Of a stretch of 64,000 bases of DNA, positions 24,468 to 33,755 are shown in pieces. A program made the position numbers and the translations under genes. The first letter of the stretch is position 1; every line of letters begins with the position of its first letter. Source of the stretch: JAJDTT01 sp965116695 (lineage in GTDB: Bacteria; Acidobacteriota; UBA6911; RPQK01; JAJDTT01); contig OZ220706.1 of assembly GCA_965116695.1 (NCBI GenBank), positions 3,782,001 to 3,846,000 on the forward strand, in the 5' to 3' direction. The notes under the pieces were generated by a model. That model saw nothing but the letters and a program-made list of their open reading frames with translations, did no database searches and was not told the DNA's origin.

Positions 24468-27400
24468 ATGCTTTGCGTGGACGACGGCGTCCATGCGCAG
24501 AATTCCGTAGAGACCGACAAGGCGGCGCTGGTCGCACTCTACAACGCCACGGACGGGGCGAACTGGAACGTCAATACAAACTGGACGAGCGAGGAGCCGT
24601 TGTCGTCGTGGTCCGGCGTTTCCACCAACAGTGACGGTCGCGTCACGCGCCTGATACTAAACCGCAACGGCTTGGACGGCACACTGCCGGCCGCGTTGGG
24701 CGACCTGAGCGAGCTGGAACGCTTGGATTTGCGAAGCAACGATTTGACCGGCTCCCTGCCGTCGGAACTCGCCGACCTGACCCATCTCACCACCCTGCTG
24801 CTGAACGAGAGCCGGGCTTTGACCGGCGCACTGCCTGACGGGCTCCGGGAGTTGTCCGACCTGGCAACCGTGAACATCGAGGAAACCGAACTCTGTGCAC
24901 CGGACGATGACGACTTTCAGACGTGGCTGGATACGATCACCTTCACCGGCCTGATCTGTCCACCGGCCGAGCAGTCGACCGTTGACGTGGCGATCTTTTA
25001 CACGCCGGCTGTCCTGGCTGCGGAGGGCGGCCTTGATCCGCTCGAGATGAAGATCGACCGCATGGTCGCGGAGACCAACACGGTTTACAGCATCGGCGGC
25101 GTGAACCAGCGCATCAACGTCGTAGCGGTCGAGGAGGTGACGGGATACACGGAAGCGACGAGCGACGGATTCGGTGGGGCGCGCACAGATCTCCTTCGTC
25201 TGCAATCGAAGTCGGACGGCCGCATGGACGAGGTCCACGGCATACGCGACGCCGTCGGTGCGGACGTCGTTGTGCTCTTGCGTGTAGCGCCGCCACGTCT
25301 GACCTGGGGAATGGCCTACTGGATGAACCAACCATCGACGACGTTCGAATCCAGTGCCTTCGCTGTGTCCATTACGAGTTCTTTAACGTTGGCGCATGAA
25401 CTAGGCCACATCATGGGCCTCCGTCATGACCGGTATGACGAATGTCCCGGCGGTAGGTGCGTCAGCACGCAGTTCCCGTACGTCTTCGGATACGTGAACC
25501 AGCGGGCGTTCGATGCGAATGCGCCGAGTAGTGCCCTCTGGTACACGCTCATGGCGACTGATGCCCAGTGTGTCGCTTCCAGTCTCAGATGTGGTCGCCT
25601 GTTTCGTTTCTCCAATCCGGATCAGATTCATCCCGATCCCGCAGGAGACCCTCTGGGCAACGCCAGCCTGGATCCCACGGGGGCCGTGGACGGCCCATCC
25701 GACGCGGCGCGTTGGCTCAATCGGACGCGCGGCTACGTCGCTGATTTCCGGGTCCGAGGCGGAGATACTCCGACGGTTTCCTCGGTGGAGATCACTTCGC
25801 CTATCCCGGTCCGTGGTGGAACTACTGGCGTTCCACACGGCTTTGGAGATGAGATCGCTGTGACGGTGACCTTCAGCGAGGACGTCTTCGTGACGGGGTC
25901 TCCCGAGTTGACATTGAGGGTAGGAGACAACGATCGGCAGGCGGAGTTCCAGAGCGTTACCGGGGAGGAGGTGCTGTTCCGTTACCGGGTCGGGGACGGC
26001 GACCTCGACACGAACGGAGTGAGCATCGAGGCCAACAGCCTGTCCCTCAATGGAGGAACCATCAAGGACGGCGCGGATAACGATGCCGACCTGGATCATC
26101 GCAGGCGAGTAGACCAACCATTGCACAAGGTGGACGGCATCAAGCCGACGTTCAATAGCGCCTGGGTGGACGGAGAGAGGTTGAGTCTGATCTATAACGA
26201 AGCGCTAGCGTCGTTCGTCCTGACCCCTGGTTTATTCGCCGTTTCGGGTGGCTCTTTTTCGCGAACCGTTAAGGTCGTCTCCGCGAGCAACCGAAACGTG
26301 ACGCTCCAACTGTTCCCATGGGTGGAGCATGGGGAGACGGGGATCCAAGTGACCTACACGGTCCCGACCGGGATGGGGGAGATCGGGATCCAGGACCTGG
26401 CGGGAAACGATGCCGACGGACTGAGCAGCGTGCCGGTGGACAACGAAACGGATGACGAGACACCACCGACGGTCACCTCGGTGGAGATCACGTCGGATCC
26501 GCCGGACGGTGGGGATGTCTACGGCGTCGGTGACGAGATCAAGGTGACGGTGACCTTCAGCGAGACTGTCACGGTTCGGCATGGGACACCAACGTTGACG
26601 CTGAAGGTCGGGGATCGGAATCGATCTGCGAACTACGAGAGCGTCACCGGGACGGAGGTCGTGTTCACCTATACGGTGGCCGTCAACGACATCGACACCG
26701 ACGGCGTGAGCATCGAGGCGGGCGAGGTGTCGGATCCGCGGCGGATCGAGGACCTGGCGGGTAACTATATCTACCCGGATCATCCGGCGGTGGCAGCGGA
26801 CACGGGGCAGAAGGTGGACGGAGTCAAACCCACGCTGGCGAGCACCAACGGGGCCGTCGCCAACGGCACGACGCTGACGCTGGCCTACAGCGAGCCGCTG
26901 GATTCTTCCTCGGTCCCGGGGACCGATGCCTTCTCCGTGGCGGGGGGGAGCCAGACGCGGACCGTCAACAATGTCGGGGTGAATGGAAGCGCCGTGCAAC
27001 TGACGCTTGATTCGGCGGTGGAGAGCACAGAGACGGGCCTGCGCGTGAGCTACACGGTGCCGACGGGGGACGGCGCGAAGCCGATCCAGGACCCGGCGGG
27101 CAACGACGCGGACCGGTTGAGCAACCGAAGCGTCGCCAACCTCACGGGAGACACGACCGCGCCCACGGTTCAGACCGTGAGAATCACCTCAGGCGCGGGT
27201 TCGGATTCCACTTACGCCGTGGGGGATTCCATCGAGGCGACGGTGACGTTTACCGAGACGGTGGTGGTGACGGGGACGCCCGAACTGACCTTCAACGTGG
27301 GCGGTCAGGACCGGACCGCGAGATATGTGGGCGTCTCGGGCTCCGCTGTGAAGTTCGATTACCAGGTCGCCGATGGCGACCAGGACGGGGACGGGGTGAG

Positions 27401-30400
27401 CATCGATGCGGACAGCCTGTCGCTCGGCGGCGGGACGATTCGGGATGGTGCGCAAAATGACGTCACGTTGACCCACTCGGCGTTGGCGGCCAGTTCGAGC
27501 CACAAGGTGGACGGGGTCAAGCCCACTCTGGCCACCATCGACGGAGCCGTGGTGAACGGAGACACCCTGACGCTGGCCTACAGCGAGCCGCTGAGCTCTT
27601 CGTCTCGGCCCCCATTCAACGCCTTCACGGTGAAGGGAGGTACTGAGGTGTGGGAAGTCCGCGGGGTGCGGGTGAGCGGAAGCGCCGTATTGCTGGAATT
27701 GAGACCGTCGGTGGACGCCACAGTGACCGACCTCCAATTGAGCTACCAGCCGGTAGGGAACCCCATTAAGGACGTGGTGGGCAATGCAGCGGCCGAGTTC
27801 ACCGACGTATCGGTCACCAACCGAATGGAAGACACGACGGGACCGCTGGTGAATACGGTGAGGATCACTTCGGACGCAGGGTCGGATGGGACCTACGCGG
27901 TTGGAGAGACGATCGAATTGACGGTGACGTTCACCGAGACGGTGGTCGTAACGGGGACGCCGCGGCTGACGTTGAACGTGGGGAGCCGGAGCCGGACGGC
28001 TAACTACAAGGACGTTACGGGGGCCGCCGTAAGGTTCGAGTACCAGGTGGTCACGGGCGACACGGCTCCGAACGGTGTTAGCGTCGATGCGAATCGCTTG
28101 TCCGGCGGGACGATCCGCGATGGAGCCCGGAACGACGCCATCCTGACCCACCCGCCCTTGCCACCCGATTCTCAACACAAGGTGGACGGGGTCAAGCCGA
28201 CGCTGGCGACGAGCGGCGGGGCGGTCGTGGACGGGACGATGCTGACATTGGTCTACGGCGAGGCGCTGGATTCCTCCTCAGTTCCCGGGACGGATGCCTT
28301 CTCCGTGACGGGTGGGAGCCAGATGTGGACCGTCACCAACGTCCAGGTGAACGGGAGCGCGGTGGAATTGACCGTGGATCCGGCGGTGGGAGACACCGAG
28401 AGGGGGTTGCGTGTGAGCTACACGGTGCCGACCGGGTCAGGAGCGGCTCCGATCCAGGACACGGCGGGCAACGACGCGGACCGGTTGAACCAGCGGAGCG
28501 TCACCAACCTCACGGGGGACACGACGGCGCCGACGGTGTCGACGATACGGATCACCTCCAATGCAGGGTCGGATCAGACCTACGGGAAAGACGATCAGAT
28601 CGAGGTGACGGTGACGTTTGACAAGACCGTGGTCGTCACGGGAACGCCCGAACTGACCCTGAACGTGGGCGGGCAGAATCGAACGGCCGAATACCGGAGC
28701 GTCTCGAACCGGGCGGTGAAGTTCGCCTACCAGGTGGTCACGGACGACGTGGACGACGATGGGGTAAGCATCGAAGCGAACCAGTTGTCGCCGGCCGGAG
28801 GGACGATCCGGGACGGTGCGCGAAACGACGCCACCTTGGATCACGACGCGGTGGCGCCCAATACGAGCCACCAAGTGGACGCGGTGGCTCCGGTGTTGGC
28901 CGATACCGACCCGGTGGTGGCGAACGGAGCGACGCTGACGTTGACCTACAACGAACCGCTGAACACGTCCTCGCGGCCGGCCGCGAGCGACTTCACCATC
29001 GCCGGGGGCGACGAGACCCGAACCGTCACCGCGGTGCGGATCAGCGGGAGCACGGTGCAGTTGACGCTGAGTCCCCGGGCGAAGCACGCAGAGACGGGGA
29101 TCCGGGTGAGCTACGAGCGGCAGTCGAACCCGATCCAGGACCGGGTGGGCAACGACGCCGAGGAGTTCACCGACACGTTTGTGGACAACCAGACGCCGGA
29201 CACGACGGCGCCGTCGTTCGAAGGGATCGAGATCAGTTCGGATCCGGGAGCGGACGAGACGTACGCCGTCGGAGACATGATCTCGGTGACGGTGCGCTAC
29301 GACGAGACGGTGACGCTGGACACGGTGCGGGGGACGCCGACGCTGGACCTGCTGGTGGGGACCCGGAGGAAGCGGGCCAGCGCCAGCGTGGGACCGGACC
29401 GGCCGGCGGTGGTGTTCGTCTATACGGTTGAGCAGGGGGACGAGGACGAGGACGGCATCAGCGTCCCGCAGGGGAGCATCGCGCTCAACGGAGGGAAGAT
29501 CCTGGATCTGGGGGACAATCCGGCGGCACGCAGCTACGACGCCATAGAGACGCAGCCGTCCCACCGGGTGGACGGGGCGGAACCCGAGCTGGAAGACGTG
29601 ACGGTGCACGAGTCGCGCGTGGCGTTGACTTACAACGAGCCTCTGGATGAGGGCTCGGTGCCGTCGATTTCCGACTTTGCGGTGACGGTGGACGGGAGCG
29701 ACCGATCGGTCACGCAGGCTCAGGTGCGGGGAAGCAGCGTGATCCTGACCTTGGCCTCGGCAGTGGTCACGGGGGAGACGGTGAGGGTGGGCTACACGCC
29801 GGGTTTGGACCCGGTCCAGGACGAGGTGGAGAACCCCGTGGACGCGTTGACCAACGAACGGGCCGTCCCACCGCTGGTGACCATCGTGGCTACGCAGGGA
29901 CAGGAGACGGTGACGGAAGGGGACACGGTAGAGTTCACGTTGACCCGGGGGCCGCCTACGGAAGCCGCGCTGACCGTGACCGTTGATGTCACCCAGAGCG
30001 GTTCATTCATCGATGCAACGGGCGGCTACGAACCTCCGGATGAGGTGACGTTCCTGTCGGGACAGGAGATGGCGACGTTGTCGGTGCAGACCGATGATGA
30101 TGTTGTGACCGAGTCCGACGGTCGCGTCACCGCGCGGCTGCAGCCGGGAAACGAGTACCGGCTGGGAACGTCCTCGACGCGTAGCTCCCAGGTGACCGTG
30201 GAAGACAACGAAGTCGCCCCCCCACCTCCACCTCCCGGCACGGGCACCGGCGGCGGAGGAGGGGGAGGCAGCGGTGGCGGCGGAGGCGGCGGCGGAGGAG
30301 GGGGAGGCAGCGGTGGCGGCGGAGGCGGCGGCGGAACGCCACCGCCACCGCCCCCTCCTCCCCCGCCGGCGCCCACGGCGCCCACGGCGCCGTCGAGCCT

Positions 30401-32069
30401 GCTGGCGGAAGCCGGCGCCGGAGAGGTGACCCTCTCCTGGGAAGCGCCCGAAAGCGACGGCCGCTCCGCCATCACCGGCTACCAGGTCCGGATCGACCGG
30501 TCCGGAGCGTGGATCTCCACCGGATCGACGGACCTCACCCATACGGTGACCGGCCTGAGCAACGGCCGGACCTACGTCTTTGAGGTGCGGGCCGTGAACT
30601 CGGTCGGTCCCAGCCCTGCCTCCAACGCCACCGAGGCCACGCCCATGGCTGAGGAGGTGATCCTGGAATTCGCTCACTTCGGCAACGGGGTCTCGGGCAA
30701 CGACGTATTGATCACCTCCGACCTGGTGCTGGTGAACGTGGGCGAGGACGAAATCCGTCCTGTCATCTACTTTTCCGACCGGTCGGGCGCACCGATCAAG
30801 GCCGAATCCGTCGTGGATGTGGGGAACGTTCTGGAGACGGAAGCGGACGGAGGCCTGTCCGCCCGCACTGCGGTGCCTCCGCTGGGCGAGTTGACGGTCT
30901 CGACCCACGGCCGGGGCGAGGTGGTAACGGGATCGGCGCGGGTGATCTCGGACGGTCCCACGGGCGGTGTGTTGCGCTTCGACATCCCCGGGATCGGCGT
31001 GGCCGGCGTGGGCGCCAGCAATCCCACCGGGGACGCCCTTTTCCCGGCCCGCCGGCAGGCGGGCAAGATCCGCACGGCGGCGGCCATCCACAACCTGGGG
31101 ACGGAGGCCGTGAACGTACAGTGCCGGTTGATGAAAAACGGTGTCGTGCTGGAAGAGAGGCCGCTCGAGCTGGCCGCCTACGGGCAGGACGCCCGGTTCA
31201 TCGATGAGCTGTTCACCGAGACCGATACGACGGACTTCGTGGGGTCGGTGCGTTGTGCGGTCCCGCACGGCCGGTTTTTCACGGGCGTGGCGGTGGAGCT
31301 GGACTCGAACAACGGGATCTTCACCACCCTGCCGGTGGTCCCGGTGAATCCGCGGACCTCGGCAGAGGAGGAAACCACCCTGACTTTTGCGCACTTCGCC
31401 AACGGGACGTCCGAAGACGGGACCTTGATCACGTCGGACCTGGTGCTGGTGAACGTGGGGGCATCGACGGCCCGTCCCGCCATCTACTTCTATAACCGGT
31501 CGGGCGATCTTCTGGAACCGGAGTCGTTGGTGGAGGTGGGCGAGGACGTGTTGGTGCGAGGGGACCGAAGTCTGACGGTCCGAACGCCGATGGCTCGGCT
31601 GGGAGAGTTGACCATCTCGACGCATGGACGGGGAGAGATCGTCACCGGTTCGGTGCAAGTGGTGTCGACGGGCCGCATCGGCGGCGTCTTGCGCTTCGAC
31701 ATTCCGGGAATCGGCGTGGCCGGGGTGGGCGCCAGTCAACCGTTGGTGGATGCCCTGTTCCCGGCGCGCCGGCAGGCGGGAAGGATCCGCACGGCGGCGG
31801 CGATCCGGAACCTGGAGTCGGAACGGGTCGTGGTGCGGTGCCGGTTGATGCGTGGGGGCAGGGCACTGGACCGGGCCGACATCCATCTCAATGGCTGGGG
31901 GCAGAACGCGCAGTTCATCGAAGAGATGTTCGCCGGGACGGACACGGCCGACTTTGCGGGATCGGTCCGGTGCACCGCCACCGGGGACGGAAGGTTCACG
32001 GGCGTTGCGGTGGAGTTGGACACCGGCAACCGGATCTTCACCACCCTGCCGGTGGTGCCGGTTCCCTGA
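24468..32069 (+). CDS. Giant exported reprolysin-like protein with SWM repeats, Calx-beta, FN3 and two FAHFANG modules
   Basis: 2,533 residues from the first ATG. That ATG gives a short leader (MLCVDDGVHAQ). The frame is open back to a stop near 24410 and encodes a signal-like FARILRVLPLVLMLC without ATG, GTG or TTG, so the real start is uncertain. Layout: LRR segment (~15-150); metzincin (~165-430) with HELGHIMGLRHD at 310-321; six SWM/Ig-like repeat units (~435-1800, recurring TVTFTETVVVTGTP and KVDGVKPTLA); Calx-beta (~1805-1910); a Gly/Pro linker (~1917-1978); FN3 (~1975-2060); FAHFANG modules at ~2065-2295 and ~2302-2533. Family knowledge places such proteins at the cell surface or outside it. 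The upstream small gene supplies a propeptide-like domain. A REP-like hairpin follows the stop. Confidence 0.85.
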   Translation: MLCVDDGVHAQNSVETDKAALVALYNATDGANWNVNTNWTSEEPLSSWSGVSTNSDGRVTRLILNRNGLDGTLPAALGDLSELERLDLRSNDLTGSLPSELADLTHLTTLLLNESRALTGALPDGLRELSDLATVNIEETELCAPDDDDFQTWLDTITFTGLICPPAEQSTVDVAIFYTPAVLAAEGGLDPLEMKIDRMVAETNTVYSIGGVNQRINVVAVEEVTGYTEATSDGFGGARTDLLRLQSKSDGRMDEVHGIRDAVGADVVVLLRVAPPRLTWGMAYWMNQPSTTFESSAFAVSITSSLTLAHELGHIMGLRHDRYDECPGGRCVSTQFPYVFGYVNQRAFDANAPSSALWYTLMATDAQCVASSLRCGRLFRFSNPDQIHPDPAGDPLGNASLDPTGAVDGPSDAARWLNRTRGYVADFRVRGGDTPTVSSVEITSPIPVRGGTTGVPHGFGDEIAVTVTFSEDVFVTGSPELTLRVGDNDRQAEFQSVTGEEVLFRYRVGDGDLDTNGVSIEANSLSLNGGTIKDGADNDADLDHRRRVDQPLHKVDGIKPTFNSAWVDGERLSLIYNEALASFVLTPGLFAVSGGSFSRTVKVVSASNRNVTLQLFPWVEHGETGIQVTYTVPTGMGEIGIQDLAGNDADGLSSVPVDNETDDETPPTVTSVEITSDPPDGGDVYGVGDEIKVTVTFSETVTVRHGTPTLTLKVGDRNRSANYESVTGTEVVFTYTVAVNDIDTDGVSIEAGEVSDPRRIEDLAGNYIYPDHPAVAADTGQKVDGVKPTLASTNGAVANGTTLTLAYSEPLDSSSVPGTDAFSVAGGSQTRTVNNVGVNGSAVQLTLDSAVESTETGLRVSYTVPTGDGAKPIQDPAGNDADRLSNRSVANLTGDTTAPTVQTVRITSGAGSDSTYAVGDSIEATVTFTETVVVTGTPELTFNVGGQDRTARYVGVSGSAVKFDYQVADGDQDGDGVSIDADSLSLGGGTIRDGAQNDVTLTHSALAASSSHKVDGVKPTLATIDGAVVNGDTLTLAYSEPLSSSSRPPFNAFTVKGGTEVWEVRGVRVSGSAVLLELRPSVDATVTDLQLSYQPVGNPIKDVVGNAAAEFTDVSVTNRMEDTTGPLVNTVRITSDAGSDGTYAVGETIELTVTFTETVVVTGTPRLTLNVGSRSRTANYKDVTGAAVRFEYQVVTGDTAPNGVSVDANRLSGGTIRDGARNDAILTHPPLPPDSQHKVDGVKPTLATSGGAVVDGTMLTLVYGEALDSSSVPGTDAFSVTGGSQMWTVTNVQVNGSAVELTVDPAVGDTERGLRVSYTVPTGSGAAPIQDTAGNDADRLNQRSVTNLTGDTTAPTVSTIRITSNAGSDQTYGKDDQIEVTVTFDKTVVVTGTPELTLNVGGQNRTAEYRSVSNRAVKFAYQVVTDDVDDDGVSIEANQLSPAGGTIRDGARNDATLDHDAVAPNTSHQVDAVAPVLADTDPVVANGATLTLTYNEPLNTSSRPAASDFTIAGGDETRTVTAVRISGSTVQLTLSPRAKHAETGIRVSYERQSNPIQDRVGNDAEEFTDTFVDNQTPDTTAPSFEGIEISSDPGADETYAVGDMISVTVRYDETVTLDTVRGTPTLDLLVGTRRKRASASVGPDRPAVVFVYTVEQGDEDEDGISVPQGSIALNGGKILDLGDNPAARSYDAIETQPSHRVDGAEPELEDVTVHESRVALTYNEPLDEGSVPSISDFAVTVDGSDRSVTQAQVRGSSVILTLASAVVTGETVRVGYTPGLDPVQDEVENPVDALTNERAVPPLVTIVATQGQETVTEGDTVEFTLTRGPPTEAALTVTVDVTQSGSFIDATGGYEPPDEVTFLSGQEMATLSVQTDDDVVTESDGRVTARLQPGNEYRLGTSSTRSSQVTVEDNEVAPPPPPPGTGTGGGGGGGSGGGGGGGGGGGGSGGGGGGGGTPPPPPPPPPPAPTAPTAPSSLLAEAGAGEVTLSWEAPESDGRSAITGYQVRIDRSGAWISTGSTDLTHTVTGLSNGRTYVFEVRAVNSVGPSPASNATEATPMAEEVILEFAHFGNGVSGNDVLITSDLVLVNVGEDEIRPVIYFSDRSGAPIKAESVVDVGNVLETEADGGLSARTAVPPLGELTVSTHGRGEVVTGSARVISDGPTGGVLRFDIPGIGVAGVGASNPTGDALFPARRQAGKIRTAAAIHNLGTEAVNVQCRLMKNGVVLEERPLELAAYGQDARFIDELFTETDTTDFVGSVRCAVPHGRFFTGVAVELDSNNGIFTTLPVVPVNPRTSAEEETTLTFAHFANGTSEDGTLITSDLVLVNVGASTARPAIYFYNRSGDLLEPESLVEVGEDVLVRGDRSLTVRTPMARLGELTISTHGRGEIVTGSVQVVSTGRIGGVLRFDIPGIGVAGVGASQPLVDALFPARRQAGRIRTAAAIRNLESERVVVRCRLMRGGRALDRADIHLNGWGQNAQFIEEMFAGTDTADFAGSVRCTATGDGRFTGVAVELDTGNRIFTTLPVVPVP
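30218..30400 (+). repeat. GGC/GGA and CCx low-complexity tract encoding a Gly/Pro linker
   Basis: Inside the giant gene, about 180 bp of GGCGGCGGAGGAGGG-type repeats followed by CCACCGCCACCG-type repeats encode Pro6, ~30 Gly/Ser and Pro10 runs (residues ~1917-1978). The segment GGAGGAGGGGGAGGCAGCGG occurs twice. It is a flexible hinge between the Calx-beta and FN3 domains, prone to slippage and to assembly error. Confidence 0.9.
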
Positions 32070-32077
32070 CGCAGGAT

Positions 32078-32097
32078 CGGCGACTTTCCAGTCGCCG
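32078..32097. repeat. REP-like hairpin after the giant gene
   Basis: CGGCGAC TTTCCA GTCGCCG, a perfect 7-bp stem headed by GGAT, 9 bases after the stop at 32069. It belongs to the REP-like family abundant at 46.4, 56.2 and 61.0 kb. It may serve as a terminator or mRNA 3' end. Confidence 0.6.
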
Positions 32098-32175
32098 GAC
32101 CGAGCAGCACCTTTCCTACCGCCGCCTTGCGCCCGCGACCTTCCACCCGCCGAACGGACCGCACTCCAACTCAGC

Positions 32176-32556
32176 CTACTTGAGGCTGTAGAGTTTTCTC
32201 CTCTCCGCACCCGGCAGATTCTTGACGCGATCGTGAAGTTCGGCACAGTATTTTTTGCGGTCGAACTTCTTGGCGGCTTCTTCCAGTCGGAAATCCTGCA
32301 ACAACCGGCGACAGAGAGCGTCAAGGTTTTCTTCAAAGGTAACGCCGCTGCTGAAACCGTACTTCAACCCATCGAGCGTCACGTAAAACTCGGGCCTCTT
32401 GTCGGTGTCCCACACATACGGATTCTGATCCGTCGCTCGCGCCGCGAGATTCACCCCCAGGTACCCCGTCAGGTACTTGTAGGTCACTTGCACGTAGCAC
32501 CCCTTCGAGTCATCGAGCTGAAACGTCTCATCCTGGTATTTGTATGCTTTCATCAT
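32176..32556 (-). CDS. Hypothetical protein next to hicBA remnant
   Basis: 126 residues (or 125 from the second ATG). It is rich in aromatic and charged residues: MKAYKYQDETFQLDDSKGCY, VWDTDKRPEFYVTLDGLKYG, then a helical C-terminus (LDALCRRLLQDFRLEEAAKKF, HDRVKNLPGAERRKLYSLK). No family recognised. It overlaps the 3' end of the hicA-like remnant. A fragment of its C-terminus (HDRVKNLPGAER-NLYSLK) is repeated at 36335-36398, so it belongs to the shuffled accessory module. The N-terminal part may once have been separated from hicA by a proper intergenic region. Confidence 0.5.
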   Translation of the reverse strand: MMKAYKYQDETFQLDDSKGCYVQVTYKYLTGYLGVNLAARATDQNPYVWDTDKRPEFYVTLDGLKYGFSSGVTFEENLDALCRRLLQDFRLEEAAKKFDRKKYCAELHDRVKNLPGAERRKLYSLK

Positions 32557-32665
32557 CCGCTTTCTGCATCGCGATGCGGCTGCCGCGCCGCCTCGCCTCC
32601 GTGAACCCGTTGGCAGCGGGAATGCGGCACACCCCGCGACCGGGCCGGACGCGCAGTCCAGCCAA
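32528..32665 (-). pseudogene. hicA: hicA-like toxin remnant
   Basis: A 45-codon frame (LAGLRVRPGRGVCRIPAANG, FTEARRRGSRIAMQKADDES) matches the core of HicA-type mRNA interferases, which read approximately LRVLSGREVCRIL-AHGF-E-RRRGSH. The catalytic His of the usual RRRGSH motif is replaced by Arg (RRRGSR), and the C-terminal strand region is cut short where the 32176-32556 gene begins. The start would be a TTG overlapping the end of hicB. It is therefore probably an inactive toxin. Confidence 0.6.
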
Positions 32666-32879
32666 CCGCAACCTCGATCGGGGTCACATATAATTCGCCA
32701 CGCAGACGCCGGTTGACTTCGTCGGCGGACGCGGTCTCGAAAAACAGAGCGAAGGCGTCTACGAGATTGTCGTGCGCCTCGACCACCGTCTTCCCTTGGC
32801 TCGCGACATCCACCTCCGGGCAGCTAGCCACATGGCCATCACCCTCACGTTCCACGATTGCGGCCAAGTGTCTGGTCAT
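32553..32879 (-). CDS. hicB: HicB-like antitoxin with lost stop codon
   Basis: The first 73 codons (to 32661) are a complete HicB-like antitoxin: MTRHLAAIVEREGDGHVASC, VDVASQGKTVVEAHDNLVDAFALFFETA, GELYVTPIEVAVG. Relatives normally stop right after EVAVG and overlap the hicA start. Here the next codon is TGG, one base from TGA, and the frame continues ~35 residues through hicA sequence. Antitoxins of this type bind HicA and often the promoter. With the damaged hicA it is probably a relic, though the antitoxin domain itself looks intact. Confidence 0.65.
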   Translation of the reverse strand: MTRHLAAIVEREGDGHVASCPEVDVASQGKTVVEAHDNLVDAFALFFETASADEVNRRLRGELYVTPIEVAVGWTARPARSRGVPHSRCQRVHGGEAARQPHRDAESG

Positions 32880-33092
32880 TACCGTCTCCCTTTCGAAGAC
32901 TGTCCGGCTCCGTGTCTCAGGTGCGTCAAGATAATTTGTAGCAAATCAGAGGAGCTCAAGTCAGGTGATGACTAGGGCGCCGGCAGGTGACTCCACCCGG
33001 GCTTCACGTGCAGTCGTTCCCTCGACCTGCCCCTCGTTCTCGAACCGATGTCAGGAGCCCGAAGACTGTCGATGGACGGATCGGGTGGAGCC
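32774..33092. repeat. Duplicated hicB-start segment, copy 2 (partner 22250-22574)
   Basis: The counterpart of 22250-22574, carrying the start and upstream region of hicB and the 3' end of the 32972-33553 gene. It keeps the full hicB gene, so this locus is the less decayed of the two. Confidence 0.8.
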
Positions 33093-33553
33093 ACCTGACG
33101 GTTCATGATTCTCTGAATCTGCAGCCAGGACTCTTCATGCCGGACGGCGTAGTGATCCAACGCCGTCCGGAGGCAAGCTGCACATGTGGCATCATCCATG
33201 CTGCCGCTCCGGGACTCTGCCACTTGCTCCGAATACCACACCTTCGTCGCTTTGCGAGAGCCCCGCAACAGGTGCACGAACTCCGCCCGTGTACTGCTCA
33301 TTCCGGCTTCCAATGTCTCCCTGAAAGTGAAAAGCGTTGACCAACGTTCAAATTCAGTCTGGTCCATGTGAAACACGGCCGAAGACAGCATCCCCACCGG
33401 CGACGCTTGAACGGCGCCGTGATGCGCCGATCCGTCCACGCCCCCTGATCTGCCCGTACCGGCGAGGTTTTGTTCAGCCTCTGTGCACTCGTGACGGGTT
33501 TCCCAAGAAGATAAGAGGAGTGATGGAATGGCCTCTGCAGAGACAAGAATCAT
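32972..33553 (-). CDS. Hypothetical protein upstream of hicB
   Basis: Up to 193 residues; internal starts such as M54 (MLSSAVFHMDQ) or M62 (MDQTEFERWSTLF) are more plausible, because the first ~50 residues look non-coding. The middle (RETLEAGMSSTRAEFVHLLRG, DATCAACLRTALDHYAVRHEESWLQIQRIMN) is helical. The last ~40 residues lie in the repeat shared with 22250-22574. No known family. It is on the same strand as hicB and could be the first gene of that accessory operon. Confidence 0.4.
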   Translation of the reverse strand: MILVSAEAIPSLLLSSWETRHECTEAEQNLAGTGRSGGVDGSAHHGAVQASPVGMLSSAVFHMDQTEFERWSTLFTFRETLEAGMSSTRAEFVHLLRGSRKATKVWYSEQVAESRSGSMDDATCAACLRTALDHYAVRHEESWLQIQRIMNRQVAPPDPSIDSLRAPDIGSRTRGRSRERLHVKPGWSHLPAP

Positions 33554-33755
33554 TTCTCGGCACTATAATTTGGGAAAAATGGAAATAGACTGAATATATG
33601 GTCTGATACGACGAATATTTGGTGACCTCAAACGACGATGTGACCTTTCTCTCCGCCTTCGGTACCGGAAGAGGCCAGACCCTGGCTCTTCCCGTGGTCC
33701 AACCCAGGGCAATGCTGAATCGGGACTCGCTTCAGAGTCCGATGATGGGGCCTCA

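Noticed and set aside
30233..30360. Gly/Pro tract as an assembly artefact
   Set aside because: It keeps the frame and joins two recognisable domains in the same reading frame, as expected of a real linker, although its length may be uncertain.
30003..32336. 777-residue minus-strand frame
   Set aside because: Antisense of the FAHFANG modules and Gly/Pro linker, with no start context or family features.
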